64,000 bases of DNA. Source: CAVSRC01 sp963762605. Its GTDB lineage: Bacteria; Pseudomonadota; Alphaproteobacteria; Rhizobiales; Kaistiaceae. The notes under the pieces were generated by a model that had not been told where the DNA came from, ran no database searches, and was given only the letters and a program-made list of their open reading frames with translations. Both the position numbers and the translations under genes were made by a program. Every line of letters begins with the position of its first letter. Within the stretch, counting starts at the first letter, position 1. The stretch covers positions 1 through 64,000 of the forward strand of contig CAVXLJ010000011.1 in assembly GCA_963762605.1 (NCBI GenBank), in the 5' to 3' direction. Positions 40,750-53,695 of this stretch are shown here, in pieces.

Positions 40750-42838
40750 TCGCATCGTCTCGCCCGAACAGGTAGAGCGCCACGCGCAGAGCCTGTCCGC
40801 GCACGGATTCCAGATTGGCGTCGCTGGCGACGACAAGGCGGGCGTCGTCATTGGCGATCTGCATCAGATCGGCATGGTGCTCGGCGCTGGCGATTCGGAA
40901 GCCAGGCATGCCGGACTGGCGCGTGCCGAGGATCTCGCCGCCGCCGCGCAGTCTGAGATCCTCCTCGGCGATGCGGAATCCGTCCTCGGTCTCGCGCATG
41001 ATCGACAGACGCTCGCGGGCGACGGCGCCGAGTGGGGCGCGATAGAGCAGGAGGCAGGTCGACGGTCTGTCGCCGCGCCCGACCCGTCCGCGCAGCTGGT
41101 GCAGCTGGGCAAGACCAAAGCGCTCGGCATGTTCGATGACCATGATGGTGGCGTCGGGCACGTCGACGCCGACCTCGACCACGGTGGTGGCGACCAGCAC
41201 CTTGATATCGCCGGCAAGAAAGCGGGCCATGACGGCGTCGCGCTCGGTTGCTTTCATGCGGCCGTGAACCAAGCCGACGATGGGGCCGAGCGCCTCCGTC
41301 AGGGCTGCGTGACGCTGCTCGGCTGCGGCGACATCGTCGAGCATCTCCGATTCCTCGACCAGCGGGCACACCCAATAGGCCTTGGCGCTCTCCCCAACGG
41401 CGCGGCGGATGCGCCCGACCACCTCGTCCAGCCGATCGAGCGGCACGACGCGGGTGTCGATGGGCTTGCGGCCGGCCGGCTTCTCGGTCAGCCGCGACAC
41501 GTCCATATCACCGTAATAGGTAAGCACGAGCGTGCGCGGGATGGGCGTTGCCGTCATCACGAGGACGTCGGTGGCGCCGCCCTTGGCGGTGAGCGCCAAG
41601 CGCTGGTGGACGCCGAAGCGGTGCTGCTCGTCGACCACCACCAGAGCCAGGTCATGGAAGACGACGCCTGCCTGGAAGAGAGCGTGGGTGCCGATGAGCA
41701 GATGAATGGAGCCGTCGGCGAGCCCGGCAAGGATCGCTTCGCGCTCGCGGCCCTTCTCGCGACCGGTCAAGACGGCGATGCGGATGCCGGCGGCCTCGGC
41801 CAATGGCTGGATGGTGCGGGCGTGCTGGCGCACCAGCAGCTCGGTCGGCGCCATGATCGCCGCCTGACCACCGGCCTCGATGACATTAGCCGCGGCGATC
41901 AGCGCCACCACCGTCTTGCCCGAACCGACGTCGCCCTGAAGCAGACGCAGCATGCGTTCCGGCGCAGCGAGGTCCTTTTCGATATCGGCGAGCGCTGCCT
42001 GCTGGCTGGCGGTGAGCGTGAAGGGCAGGGCGGCCAGCAACTTGTTGCGCACCCGTCCATCGCCCTTGCGCGCCCGGCCGGTGCTCTTGCGCTGGTGCTC
42101 GCGCATCAGGGCAAGCGCGAGCTGGCTGGCGAGCAGCTCGTCATAGGCCAGTCGTGCCACATGCAGTGAAGCCGGGTCGAGGTCGGCGGCAGTCTCAGGG
42201 TGATGCACCTTGGCGAGCGCGGCGGCGAAACCCTGCCAGCCTTGCCGGGCAACCAGCGTCGCATCCAGCCACTCCGGCAGCGCGGGCAGGCTGGCGACGG
42301 CCTCGCCGATGGCGCGGACAAGCGTCTTGCGCGCGATGCCGGCGGTCATCGGATAGACCGGCTCGATCAGCGGCAGACTGGCGAAGTCCTTCTCGTCGAC
42401 GATGTAGTCGGGATGGACCATGGCCGGGCGGCCGTTGAACCATTCGACCTTGCCGCTGACATAGAGCGTGGCGCCGACCGGCAGCGTCTTTTCGAGATAG
42501 TCGCCATGGGCATGGAAGAAGGTCAGCGCGATCTCGCCGGTGTCGTCAAACGCGAAGACGCGCCACGGAACACGGCGGTTGCCGCGCGGCGGCTTCTGGT
42601 GGCGGTCGATCCTGACCTTGAGCGTGACGATGGCGCCTTCCGGCGCCAGCGCGATGCCGGGCTGGTTGCGCCGGTCGATGACGCCTACGGGAAAGTGGAA
42701 GAGAAGGTCGACCACGCGCGGTGCCTCTTCCGCGTCCGGCCCGCCGACCAGCCGGCCGAGCGCTTGCGCCAGCTTGGGCCCGATGCCGGAAAGGCTGGTG
42801 ACCGGGCGGAAGAGGGGGTTGAGGATCTCTGGGCGCAT
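40727..42838 (-). CDS. recG: ATP-dependent DNA helicase RecG
   Basis: RecG reverses stalled replication forks and processes branched DNA. The 703-residue protein has an N-terminal wedge/OB domain (about 60-160) and then the SF2 helicase motifs: LLQGDVGSGKTVVALIAA (motif I), VVVDEQHRFGVHQR (DEQH box), MTATPIPRTL (III) and the QLRGRVGRGDRPS motif VI, ending in the C-terminal TRG region. It converges with the DUF502 gene (23-bp overlap) and diverges from sdhE. Confidence 0.96.
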   Translation of the reverse strand: MRPEILNPLFRPVTSLSGIGPKLAQALGRLVGGPDAEEAPRVVDLLFHFPVGVIDRRNQPGIALAPEGAIVTLKVRIDRHQKPPRGNRRVPWRVFAFDDTGEIALTFFHAHGDYLEKTLPVGATLYVSGKVEWFNGRPAMVHPDYIVDEKDFASLPLIEPVYPMTAGIARKTLVRAIGEAVASLPALPEWLDATLVARQGWQGFAAALAKVHHPETAADLDPASLHVARLAYDELLASQLALALMREHQRKSTGRARKGDGRVRNKLLAALPFTLTASQQAALADIEKDLAAPERMLRLLQGDVGSGKTVVALIAAANVIEAGGQAAIMAPTELLVRQHARTIQPLAEAAGIRIAVLTGREKGREREAILAGLADGSIHLLIGTHALFQAGVVFHDLALVVVDEQHRFGVHQRLALTAKGGATDVLVMTATPIPRTLVLTYYGDMDVSRLTEKPAGRKPIDTRVVPLDRLDEVVGRIRRAVGESAKAYWVCPLVEESEMLDDVAAAEQRHAALTEALGPIVGLVHGRMKATERDAVMARFLAGDIKVLVATTVVEVGVDVPDATIMVIEHAERFGLAQLHQLRGRVGRGDRPSTCLLLYRAPLGAVARERLSIMRETEDGFRIAEEDLRLRGGGEILGTRQSGMPGFRIASAEHHADLMQIANDDARLVVASDANLESVRGQALRVALYLFGRDDAIRLLRAG

Positions 42839-43097
42839 GGCATCGATTTAGCACAGCGCCGTCGCCCCCTCACCCTTCGCGCCTAACCTCGCTGCGCTCG
42901 CCTGAGTAGGCTCGGGTTTCGGGTGCTGCGCTTCTGGAACAGCGATGTGTTGGCCGATACGGACTCCGTGCTGGCAGCAATACGCGGGGCAGCAAGCCCA
43001 AACCCCTGACAAACCCGGCCCCAGCCGCTATATCTCCGGCTCCGCGACGAGCCGCGATTCCGGCCCGGCGCCAATCGGCTATGGGAAGTTCGGAAAA

Positions 43098-43376
43098 GTG
43101 GGCAACGGCGGTCAGGATAGCGACGACCTCGCCATGCGCCGGCGCCGGCTGAAATTCCGCTGCTGGCACAGGGGCATGAAGGAGACCGACCTGCTCCTCG
43201 GCCGTTTCGCCGACGCCCATGTGGACGGTCTCGACGCGGCTGGCGTCGCCGCCTTCGAGGCGCTTCTGGAGACCCCCGACCAGGTCATCCTCGCCTGGAT
43301 CGTCGGCGACGAGGCGGTGCCGACCGAAGCCCGCACGCCGCTGCTCGACCGCCTGCTTGCCTTCTACGCTGCCTGA
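43098..43376 (+). CDS. sdhE: FAD assembly factor SdhE (succinate dehydrogenase assembly factor 2)
   Basis: SdhE helps attach FAD covalently to succinate dehydrogenase. The short acidic protein has the family signature RRLKFRCWHRGMKETDLLLGRFA with the conserved R-W-H-R-G-x-K-E. The GTG at 43098, after GGAAAA, gives 92 residues and the usual dozen residues ahead of RRRRLKFR; the ATG at 43134 (80 residues) is the alternative. mfd follows 6 bp downstream, so the two probably share a transcript. Confidence 0.88.
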   Translation: MGNGGQDSDDLAMRRRRLKFRCWHRGMKETDLLLGRFADAHVDGLDAAGVAAFEALLETPDQVILAWIVGDEAVPTEARTPLLDRLLAFYAA

Positions 43377-43382
43377 TATCCA

Positions 43383-46904
<3,522 letters not shown>

Positions 46905-47007
46905 GCCGGACAGGTGCTCCCAGCCACCTGGTGCACCAAAAAGTAAGCATAAAATCCGAGGGTTACGGCAAAGTCGTCTTAACGAAGTTGCGTCATGCTG
47001 TGGCCTG

Positions 47008-48771
47008 ATGATGGCGACGCAGGCGCAACCCAGGCACAACACCTTCCAGTTCCGGCACAGCGAGGCTTTGCTTCGCAGCGTGCTGGAAAACGCCGCCGTT
47101 GCAACCTTCCTGGTCTCCCCGACCGGCCACCTGCTTTACGCCAATCGCGCCTTCTATGACCTGCTCGGCTACGCCGAGAACGAGCCGTTTTCGACCGCCA
47201 TCGACGATCTGATCCACCCCGATGATGCGGCCCGCGCCCATGCCCAGATGCAGACGCTGGAGGACAAATCAGCCGGCGGCTACCGCGCCGAGCGCCGCTA
47301 TCTGAGGAAGGACGGCAAGCCGGTGTGGGTGCTGGTGTCGGCCTCGTCGCTCCGCGATGAGACGACCGGCGAGTTCCACTACGTGATCGTCCAGGCGATC
47401 AACATCGACAGACAGAAGCGCGCCGAGGAGGCACTTGCCGAGAGCGAAAGCCGATGGAACTTTGCCCTGGAGAGCGCCGGCCAGGGTGTCTGGGACCACG
47501 ACCTCAATGCCAAGACCGCGTTCTTCTCCCGCATGTGGCGGATCATGCGCGGCATCGATCCGCAAGAAGCCGTCGATCCGGCCGCCGAGTCATGGCTGGC
47601 GCGCGTCCATCCGGACGACCGTGAGCGCATCCGGGCGCTCGCCAAACAGCAGGATTGCGGGGTGCTGCCCTACAACGAATTCGAATACCGCGAGCGTCAC
47701 CGCGACGGTCGCTGGATCTGGATTCTCAGCCGCGGCAAGCCGGTCGCGTGGAATCCCGACGGCAGCCCCGCGCGGGTCATCGGCACCGATACCGACATCA
47801 CCCAGATAAAACGCGTCGAATCGCAGCTTGCCCTGGAGAAGGAACGACTCAAGGTCACGCTTGAATCGATCGCCGACGGCGTCATCTCCACCGACGCCGC
47901 CGCCCGCGTCGTTTTCATGAACCGGGTCGCCGAAGAGATGACCGGTTGGCCCTCGGCAGACGCGGCCGGCCGCAGGGTCGAGGAGATCTTTCCGATTGTC
48001 GACGAGGCAACAGACGAACTGGCGGTCAATCCGGTAGCGGAATGCCTGTCGCATGGTCGGCTGCACTATCTCGACGGAGCGACCGTCCTCGTCGGCCGTT
48101 TCGGCGACCGGCGCGACGTCCGCGCTTCCGCTGCGCCGGTGCGCACCCCGCAGTCTACCGTGATCGGCGCGGTGCTGGTGTTCCAGGACGTCACCGACAG
48201 CCGTGCGCTGCAACGCCAGCTCGCCCACACCGCGATGCATGACAGCCTCACCGGGCTGCCCAACCGGGCGTCCTTCCAGCGCGCTCTGGACGACGCCATA
48301 CACCTGGCCCGGCGCGAGGTGCGCGAGCACGCGCTCTGCTTCATCGATCTCGACCACTTCAAGACGATCAACGACAACGCCGGTCATGGCGTCGGCGACG
48401 TCGTGCTGCGCGACATCGGTGACGCAATCCGCACCAGCTGCCGGACGGGCGATTTCGCCGCCCGCATCGGCGGCGACGAATTCGCCGTGCTGTTGCCGGA
48501 CTGCTCGGTCGCCAGCGCTACCCGCGTGGCGCAGAAGGTCATCGATGCGATTGCCGCCCTGCGCTTCTCGTGGCAGAACGGCGGCGAGAACGGCATCGGG
48601 ATCGGCGCCAGCATCGGCATCACCGCCATCACCAGCCGCGCACCCGATGGGGCGGAGCTGATGCGCCAGGCGGACGCCGCCTGCTATGTCGCCAAGGCGC
48701 GTGGGCGCAACGGCGTCGCCACCTATGACGGCGAACGGACCGGATTGTCGCAGTTGCAGGAAAGCGCCTAG
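47008..48771 (+). CDS. PAS-PAS-PAS-GGDEF diguanylate cyclase
   Basis: A 587-residue sensory enzyme predicted to make c-di-GMP. Three PAS-like domains are visible: residues about 15-140 (LENAAVATFLVSPTGHLLYANRAF), 145-270 (NFALESAGQGVWDHDLNAK) and 275-400 (TLESIADGVISTDAAARVVFMN). A GGDEF domain follows (about 410-580) with HDSLTGLPNRASF, FIDLDHFKTINDNAGHGVGD and the intact catalytic RIGGDEFAVLLP. Five residues before GGDEF, the RTGD motif is an inhibitory I-site (RxxD). There is no EAL domain and no membrane helix, so it is soluble. Start at ATG 47008 (a second ATG follows). Its end overlaps the convergent DsbA-family gene by 4 bases. Confidence 0.93.
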   Translation: MMATQAQPRHNTFQFRHSEALLRSVLENAAVATFLVSPTGHLLYANRAFYDLLGYAENEPFSTAIDDLIHPDDAARAHAQMQTLEDKSAGGYRAERRYLRKDGKPVWVLVSASSLRDETTGEFHYVIVQAINIDRQKRAEEALAESESRWNFALESAGQGVWDHDLNAKTAFFSRMWRIMRGIDPQEAVDPAAESWLARVHPDDRERIRALAKQQDCGVLPYNEFEYRERHRDGRWIWILSRGKPVAWNPDGSPARVIGTDTDITQIKRVESQLALEKERLKVTLESIADGVISTDAAARVVFMNRVAEEMTGWPSADAAGRRVEEIFPIVDEATDELAVNPVAECLSHGRLHYLDGATVLVGRFGDRRDVRASAAPVRTPQSTVIGAVLVFQDVTDSRALQRQLAHTAMHDSLTGLPNRASFQRALDDAIHLARREVREHALCFIDLDHFKTINDNAGHGVGDVVLRDIGDAIRTSCRTGDFAARIGGDEFAVLLPDCSVASATRVAQKVIDAIAALRFSWQNGGENGIGIGASIGITAITSRAPDGAELMRQADAACYVAKARGRNGVATYDGERTGLSQLQESA

Positions 48772-49436
48772 CTGTCCTCAGCCTCCAGAGCTCTACGCTC
48801 GGCGACGGCCTGCTCGATCGCCTGCGCCAGCACCTCGGCCGGATGCGCTCCGGTCACCGCCAGCCGACGATCGATGATGAAGCATGGCACGCCCGACACG
48901 CCAATGCGGTTGGCGTTCTCGATCTCGGCCACGACGAGTTCGCGGTCTTCATCGCTGGCAAGGCGCCCGGCGGTGACTTCGCCATCGAGCCCGACATGCG
49001 CCGCCAGATCGGCAAGGACGGCCGCATCGCCGACGTCGAGACCTTCGCTGAAATAGGCGGCAAACAGGCGCTCGACCATGTCGTCCTGGACGCCCGCGGC
49101 CGCCGCCCAGCGCACCAGCCGGTGGGCATCCAGCGTGTTGGGTGAGCGGGTGATGCGGTCGAAGTTGTAGGTGATGCCTTCATCGCGCCCGCGCATGCTG
49201 AGCTGCCGGTGGCTCTCGTCGAGCGCCTGGATGCTGCCGAACTTGGCAGTCAGGTAATCCTCCCGCGCAACCCCCTCCGGCGGAATCGTCGGGTCGAGCC
49301 GGAACGGTCGCCAGCGGACGATGACCTGGATTTCCGGGACCATGTCGACAGCGCGGCGCAGGCGGCGCTTGCCGAGATAGCACCACGGGCAAACGACATC
49401 GGAGATGACGTCGATCGTAACGGGCTCGCCAGACAT
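48768..49436 (-). CDS. DsbA-family (FrnE-like) oxidoreductase
   Basis: A thioredoxin-fold protein of 222 residues with the redox motif C16-P-W-C19 (SDVVCPWCYLGKRRL). There is an inserted helical domain in the middle and a cis-Pro context in GVSGVPCFIIDRRLAVTGAH. No signal peptide, so it is the cytoplasmic FrnE-like branch rather than periplasmic DsbA. It may act in thiol redox or stress defence; some relatives are 2-hydroxychromene-2-carboxylate isomerase-like. It overlaps the GGDEF gene by 4 bp. Confidence 0.88.
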   Translation of the reverse strand: MSGEPVTIDVISDVVCPWCYLGKRRLRRAVDMVPEIQVIVRWRPFRLDPTIPPEGVAREDYLTAKFGSIQALDESHRQLSMRGRDEGITYNFDRITRSPNTLDAHRLVRWAAAAGVQDDMVERLFAAYFSEGLDVGDAAVLADLAAHVGLDGEVTAGRLASDEDRELVVAEIENANRIGVSGVPCFIIDRRLAVTGAHPAEVLAQAIEQAVAERRALEAEDS

Positions 49437-49854
49437 GCCCCCACCATAGGGCGCCTGGCCGCGATTGCAAAACCAGCCGGACCGGTCCCGTCCCCGAAGC
49501 GATCACCGATGGCAACCGTCGTGGTTCAATGCGTGCTGTGTGCGCGCCACTCCATGCGACCCGACTTCATCTTGCGCTTCGTAGTTCGGGGGCGTATCTC
49601 ACACACCGTTGGAACACGAAGAGCCGTGTCCGGCTCGAGCCAGAAGGAGCGTTTCATGTCCACGGCCATTGTTGCCCGTCGCCCTGCTGGCGAGGGGATC
49701 GCCGCCTGAGCGGCTTCGATCCGTCTTGACCTGACGTCGGCCGCGACAGCCGGCGTTCCTCTCGACCAGCGTCTAGCCTTCGTTCGCTGCCCTCTCGGGC
49801 GGCACGTCGATGCTTGCTTCGCGTACTCGTGCGAAGCCCAAACGGTCGAGACCA
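49437..49854. other. Intergenic region upstream of rsgA
   Basis: A 418-bp stretch between the divergent DsbA-family gene and rsgA. Apart from the 17-codon ORF at 49656-49709, it contains no gene I can support. The second half has short GC-rich inverted segments (for example CTTCGCG...CGTGCGAAG at about 49816-49836) that could form a leader structure. No clear promoter. Confidence 0.4.
49656..49709 (+). CDS. 17-codon upstream ORF before rsgA
   Basis: A short ORF reading MSTAIVARRPAGEGIAA and preceded by AGAAGGAGCG, a strong ribosome site 5-9 bases from the ATG. It ends 145 bp upstream of rsgA. It may be a leader peptide that couples translation to downstream RNA folding, but a chance ORF with a good ribosome site cannot be excluded. 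Confidence 0.35.
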   Translation: MSTAIVARRPAGEGIAA

Positions 49855-50910
49855 ATGACCAACATATCGTCCAGACTGGCCGACTACGGCTGGTCCCAGT
49901 TCTTCCAATCGCAGTTGAGCGTCGCCGACCTGGCGCGTTCGGTACCCGTGCGCGTGTTCGCCGTCCACCGCAACGGCCTCAACGTGAGCGGCCCCGACTA
50001 CGACGGGCGCGTGCCGCCCATCGGCGGTGAAGGGGACGACGAGGCTCACGCCACGGTGGGCGACTGGCTGCTCATCGATCGGGCGACCGGCACGCCCGAA
50101 CGTGTGCTTCAGCGCAAGAGCGTGTTCAAGCGCAAGGCGGCCGGCAGCGGGCGTCGCGTGCAGCTTATCGCCGCCAATGTCGATACGCTGTTCATCGTCA
50201 CGTCGTGCAATCAGGACTTCAACGTCGCCCGCCTCGAACGCTATCTGGCGCTCGCCCGCGAAGCGGGGGTGACCCCGGTTGTCGTGCTGACCAAGGCCGA
50301 CCTCACCGAAGACCCGCGCTCGTTCATCACCCGTGCGGGGAAGCTCATGCCGGGTCTGCTGGTCGAGTGTCTCGACGCGCGCACGCCGCAAGAGGCTGCC
50401 CACCTCAAGCCGTGGTGCGGCACAGGCCAGACGGTGGCGCTCGTCGGCTCGTCCGGCGTCGGCAAGTCGACGCTGATCAACACGCTGACCGGCGGCGATC
50501 TCGTCACACGGCCGATCCGTGAGGACGACGCCCATGGCCGCCACGCCACCACCGGCCGTTCGCTCCACCGCCTGGCGGCGGGCGGGCTGCTGATGGACAC
50601 GCCCGGCATGCGCGAGCTGCAGCTTGCTGACGCCGCCGAGGGCATCGAGGAGGTCTTCTCCGACATCGTCGCGCTGGCGGGGGCATGCCGCTTCGCCGAT
50701 TGCAGCCATGAGAGCGAGCCGGGCTGCGCCGTGCGAGGCGCGCTTGCCGATGGCTCGCTCGATGCGGCGCGCTTCGCCCGTTACCAGAAGCTCGCCCGCG
50801 AGGACGCGCACAATTCAGCCGCCCTGCATGAACGGCGGGCGCGTGACCGCGACTTCGGCCGCATGGTCAAGCGCGTGATGAAGGAGAAGACCGGGCGGCG
50901 GGGCGCCTGA
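49855..50910 (+). CDS. rsgA: Small ribosomal subunit biogenesis GTPase RsgA
   Basis: RsgA is a circularly permuted GTPase that helps mature the 30S subunit. The 351-residue protein has an N-terminal OB-fold (about 1-110). The GTPase motifs come in the order G4-G5-G1-G2-G3: VLTKADL (G4), LVGSSGVGKSTLINTL (G1), and DTPGMREL (G3). Then comes a C-terminal zinc knuckle, CRFADCSHESEPGCAV (C-x4-C-x-H-x5-C). The ATG at 49855 is preferred over 49810, which adds basic residues without family match. Confidence 0.93.
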   Translation: MTNISSRLADYGWSQFFQSQLSVADLARSVPVRVFAVHRNGLNVSGPDYDGRVPPIGGEGDDEAHATVGDWLLIDRATGTPERVLQRKSVFKRKAAGSGRRVQLIAANVDTLFIVTSCNQDFNVARLERYLALAREAGVTPVVVLTKADLTEDPRSFITRAGKLMPGLLVECLDARTPQEAAHLKPWCGTGQTVALVGSSGVGKSTLINTLTGGDLVTRPIREDDAHGRHATTGRSLHRLAAGGLLMDTPGMRELQLADAAEGIEEVFSDIVALAGACRFADCSHESEPGCAVRGALADGSLDAARFARYQKLAREDAHNSAALHERRARDRDFGRMVKRVMKEKTGRRGA

Positions 50911-51030
50911 GGGCTCCCCGGCGTGGCGCGCCCGTGCTGATGGCTGCTGCCAGAACGGTGGCATCAGCGCTGTGCGACAAGGGCGTCGCCAACGCCGGAG
51001 GGTTACTTTCGGCCTCCCATGGAGAAGACC

Positions 51031-51429
51031 ATGAAGTTCGCATCGACCCGCCTCATCGCGACCGACATCAGGCAGATGGTGGCTTTCTACGAGATGGTGA
51101 CCGGGGTGAAAGCCGAATGGCTCGCCCCGGTCTTTGCCGAGATCGTGACGCCGGGGGCGACGCTCGCCATCGGCGCTGCCGAAACCGTCGCGCTGTGGCG
51201 GGAGGGCAGCGCCGAGCCCGGCGCCAATCGTACCGCTGTTATCGAGTTCCAGGTGGACAACATCGACGCCGACTACGAGCGCCTCAAGGACAAGGTGCCG
51301 CTCGTTCACGAACCGAAGACGATGCCTTGGGGCAACAAGACCTTCCAGTTCCGCGATCCCGAGGGCACGGCCGTCTCGCTCTACATGCCCGCTACCGAAG
51401 CGGCCAGGGAGCGCTTCGCGTCACGCTGA
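51031..51429 (+). CDS. VOC-superfamily (glyoxalase/bleomycin-resistance-like) protein
   Basis: A 132-residue protein with the paired beta-alpha-beta-beta-beta modules of VOC proteins: STRLIATDIRQMVAFYEMVTG at the start, then VIEFQVDNIDADYERLKDKV and FQFRDPEGTAVSLYMP. VOC proteins bind a metal and act as dioxygenases, isomerases or resistance binders; the ligand cannot be told here. The ATG at 51031 has GGAGAAG six bases before it; the ATG at 51019 would add MEKT. Confidence 0.85.
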   Translation: MKFASTRLIATDIRQMVAFYEMVTGVKAEWLAPVFAEIVTPGATLAIGAAETVALWREGSAEPGANRTAVIEFQVDNIDADYERLKDKVPLVHEPKTMPWGNKTFQFRDPEGTAVSLYMPATEAARERFASR

Positions 51430-51442
51430 TGGGGCTTGCCCC

Positions 51443-51958
51443 TCAGTCGAGCCCGATCCCCGTCTCGCGCTGGAAGTAGAGCAGGTCGAGCGGCGGGGCG
51501 GCGTCCTTGCCGGCGGCGATGGTCAGAAGCGTGTGCGCCTGACCGCGATGGTGGGTCTGGTGGTTGAAGAAATGCGCCAGAGCCGGAGCCAGCTTCTGGG
51601 TGATCGCCGTCGGCCGGGTGATGGTGTGATAGCTGAAGCTGCTCGCGAGATCGGCTTCGCTAAGGCCGTCGACATAGGCGATGATGCGCGCGTCCTCGGC
51701 CCGGCGCGCCTGCGTCAGCGCCGGCAGGTCGTCGAACAGGATCTCGTCGAGCCGCGTCGACTGTGGCCCGCTGCCGGTGAAGCGGCGCAGCCAGATTCTG
51801 TCGGTGACCAGCAGATGGTTGAGCGTACCGTTGAGCGAGCCGAAGAAGGCGCCACGGTCGGCCCGGTAGTCGGCATCGGGAAGCTTCGCCGCTGCCTCGT
51901 AGAGGCGCCCGTTTGCCCAGCGATTATAGGCGGCGAAGGCGGCGAAGTGGGATCGCAT
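51443..51958 (-). CDS. DinB-family protein
   Basis: A 171-residue four-helix-bundle protein of the DinB/YfiT type, with the three metal-binding His positions: NHLL (first), then FFNHQTHHRGQAHTLL (the paired His). These proteins hold Zn or Ni and several act as thiol transferases using bacillithiol, mycothiol or glutathione; the partner here is unknown. It converges with the VOC gene (13 bp apart). Confidence 0.88.
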   Translation of the reverse strand: MRSHFAAFAAYNRWANGRLYEAAAKLPDADYRADRGAFFGSLNGTLNHLLVTDRIWLRRFTGSGPQSTRLDEILFDDLPALTQARRAEDARIIAYVDGLSEADLASSFSYHTITRPTAITQKLAPALAHFFNHQTHHRGQAHTLLTIAAGKDAAPPLDLLYFQRETGIGLD

Positions 51959-52033
51959 GGTTGGCCTCCCGGCGAACTCAATTAGGTCAAGAATACTGAC
52001 CGGAATGCCGCCGGGAAAGCCCCGCGCCCGGCG

Positions 52034-52972
52034 TCAGCGACCGGTCTGAGACCGCCACCAGGCGACAGTTGCCGGGATCGACTGCGCGAGGGGTGTGGCG
52101 CCCGTGCCGAAGGTCGTCTCGAACTTGCCGCCGTCGACCAAGAAGGGCTGCTCGAACTCGTAGAGCATCTCGATCAGCTCGCCGGCGGGCGGGTTGATGA
52201 GGCCGAGCACCTGAAGGATGAACTTCGGCGTCGGCGCGACCTTGATCTCGTGACCGATCTCGTCCGCAATCATGGCGATCAGCGCGCGTGTGGTTCGGGC
52301 CGGCGCATTGGGCACGTGCCAGACTTGGCCGACGGCGCGATCGTCGGTGCCGAGCGTTGCCAGCACGCGGCCGGTGTCGGCGAGATAGGTGTAGCTATGT
52401 GGCTGGTCGGGGTCGCCGACCACCTGCGCCGGCTTGCCTTCGAGCGCCCGGCCGATGACCCGCGTGCCAAGCGGCGACTGCTCGCGCGCCCGCGGCCCGA
52501 AGTAGTCGGATGCCCGTGCTGTCGCCACGGCGAGGTCGCCGGCATCCGCCATCGTCTTCAGTTCCGCCGCCATGGCCGCACGCACCTTGCCCTTGCGCGT
52601 CGTCGGCGCCGCGGCCATGTCTTCGGCAATCGGCGCGCCGTGCGTGTCGCCGTACATGTAGAGATTCTCGAAGGAGACGTAGCGGGCGCCCGCCGCTTGA
52701 GCGGCGGCGACCAACGCGCGCTGGAGCGGCGGGAAGAGATCGCCCCAGCGGTGATAGGGCGGGCTCAGGCACTGATAGACAGCGGCGGCGTCGCTGGTCG
52801 CTGCGGCGGCGAAGGTCCGGTCGGCCGCATCGCCGGCAGCGGTCTGGACGCCATCGGGGATGTTCGAGGGCGCGCGGCAAACGGCACGCACCGGCAGATC
52901 GCGCTCGACAAGCGCATCGATCAGGGCACGGCCGACGGGCCCGGTGCCGAAGACCACGTGAACGTCGCCCAT
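52034..52972 (-). CDS. NAD(P)-binding epimerase/NmrA-like protein
   Basis: A 312-residue atypical short-chain dehydrogenase. The N-terminus VHVVFGTGPVGRALID gives a GxGxxG Rossmann motif, followed by YVSFENLYMYGDTHGAP. The usual Y-x3-K catalytic pair is not clear, so it may bind NAD(P) and act as a reductase or as a regulatory sensor, as in NmrA-like proteins. No operon partner. Substrate unknown. Confidence 0.8.
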   Translation of the reverse strand: MGDVHVVFGTGPVGRALIDALVERDLPVRAVCRAPSNIPDGVQTAAGDAADRTFAAAATSDAAAVYQCLSPPYHRWGDLFPPLQRALVAAAQAAGARYVSFENLYMYGDTHGAPIAEDMAAAPTTRKGKVRAAMAAELKTMADAGDLAVATARASDYFGPRAREQSPLGTRVIGRALEGKPAQVVGDPDQPHSYTYLADTGRVLATLGTDDRAVGQVWHVPNAPARTTRALIAMIADEIGHEIKVAPTPKFILQVLGLINPPAGELIEMLYEFEQPFLVDGGKFETTFGTGATPLAQSIPATVAWWRSQTGR

Positions 52973-53319
52973 GGTCGCTTCCTCTCGTTCCGCCTGCAGC
53001 GGGCAAAAACGTCAATGACCAGTCGAAGGTGACACAGGCACTACGGAATGAGAACCCCGGCTCTTCCGCGCCTGTACAATCCGCGCCCGGCCGCTGTCTC
53101 AACCTCTTCGATGGCACGGGCCGGGCGATGCCGGCCGCGCCGGCGGCTTTGCAACAGAGCTGTTACAAACCGGCCGATCCAGAAATACGCGAGTTACTCC
53201 GATCTGTTTCATTCCCGGCCATGCAGTACGCCGCTCAATCGAATGCGCCGTGCGCTGCATCCGTGGCAACGCCGCGGCGTTGTGGGCGACTGTCTGAAGC
53301 CGATCCAAGGAGTGACTCA
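52973..53319. other. Gene-free intergenic stretch
   Basis: A 347-bp stretch between the divergent epimerase-like gene and a small exported protein. Open frames here are out of step with codon bias and lack ribosome sites. I see no gene, repeat or clear regulatory motif beyond a good AAGGAG ribosome site for the next gene at its end. Confidence 0.5.
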
Positions 53320-53559
53320 ATGTTCCGCAAAGCGCTTATCGCAACCGCGATCATCGCAACCTTCGCCGTCCCTGCCTTCGCGGCGACCAAGGCCTATTAT
53401 GTCGAGCAGAGCGTGAAGACCAACCGCTGCTACATCACCACGCACAAGCCGAACGGCAAGACGATGAAGGAAATCGGCACCAGCAGCTACGCGACGCGCG
53501 CCAAGGCCTCTGCGGCCATGAAGGCGGCGACGGAGTGCCAGGCCAAGAAGAAGGCCTGA
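53320..53559 (+). CDS. Small exported basic protein of unknown function
   Basis: A 79-residue protein. The signal peptide is MFRKALIATAIIATFAVPAFA-A, and the mature 57 residues are basic with two Cys (NRCYITT and TECQAKKKA), probably paired. The sequence VEQSVKTNRCYITTHKPNGKTMKEIGTSSYATRAKASAAMKAA is typical of small rhizobial secreted proteins of unknown role. A strong AAGGAG lies 8 bases before the ATG. A terminator hairpin follows. Confidence 0.7.
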   Translation: MFRKALIATAIIATFAVPAFAATKAYYVEQSVKTNRCYITTHKPNGKTMKEIGTSSYATRAKASAAMKAATECQAKKKA

Positions 53560-53632
53560 TTGGCCCGATGGGCCGCGGAGTGCTGCGCGCCGGGATTGCT
53601 GAGCGCGCAGTCTTCCGTGCTTGCGAACAAGG

Positions 53633-53659
53633 AAACGCCGGGCGCGAAGCCCGGCGTTT
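53633..53659. terminator. Bidirectional terminator
   Basis: A perfect 11-bp stem (AAACGCCGGGC / GCCCGGCGTTT) with a GCGAA loop lies between the convergent small exported gene (plus) and katG (minus). A-run on one side and T-run on the other let it serve both directions. Confidence 0.8.
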
Positions 53660-53695
53660 CGTCATTCCGCCACGTGCGCTCGCTGCGACCGCAGG

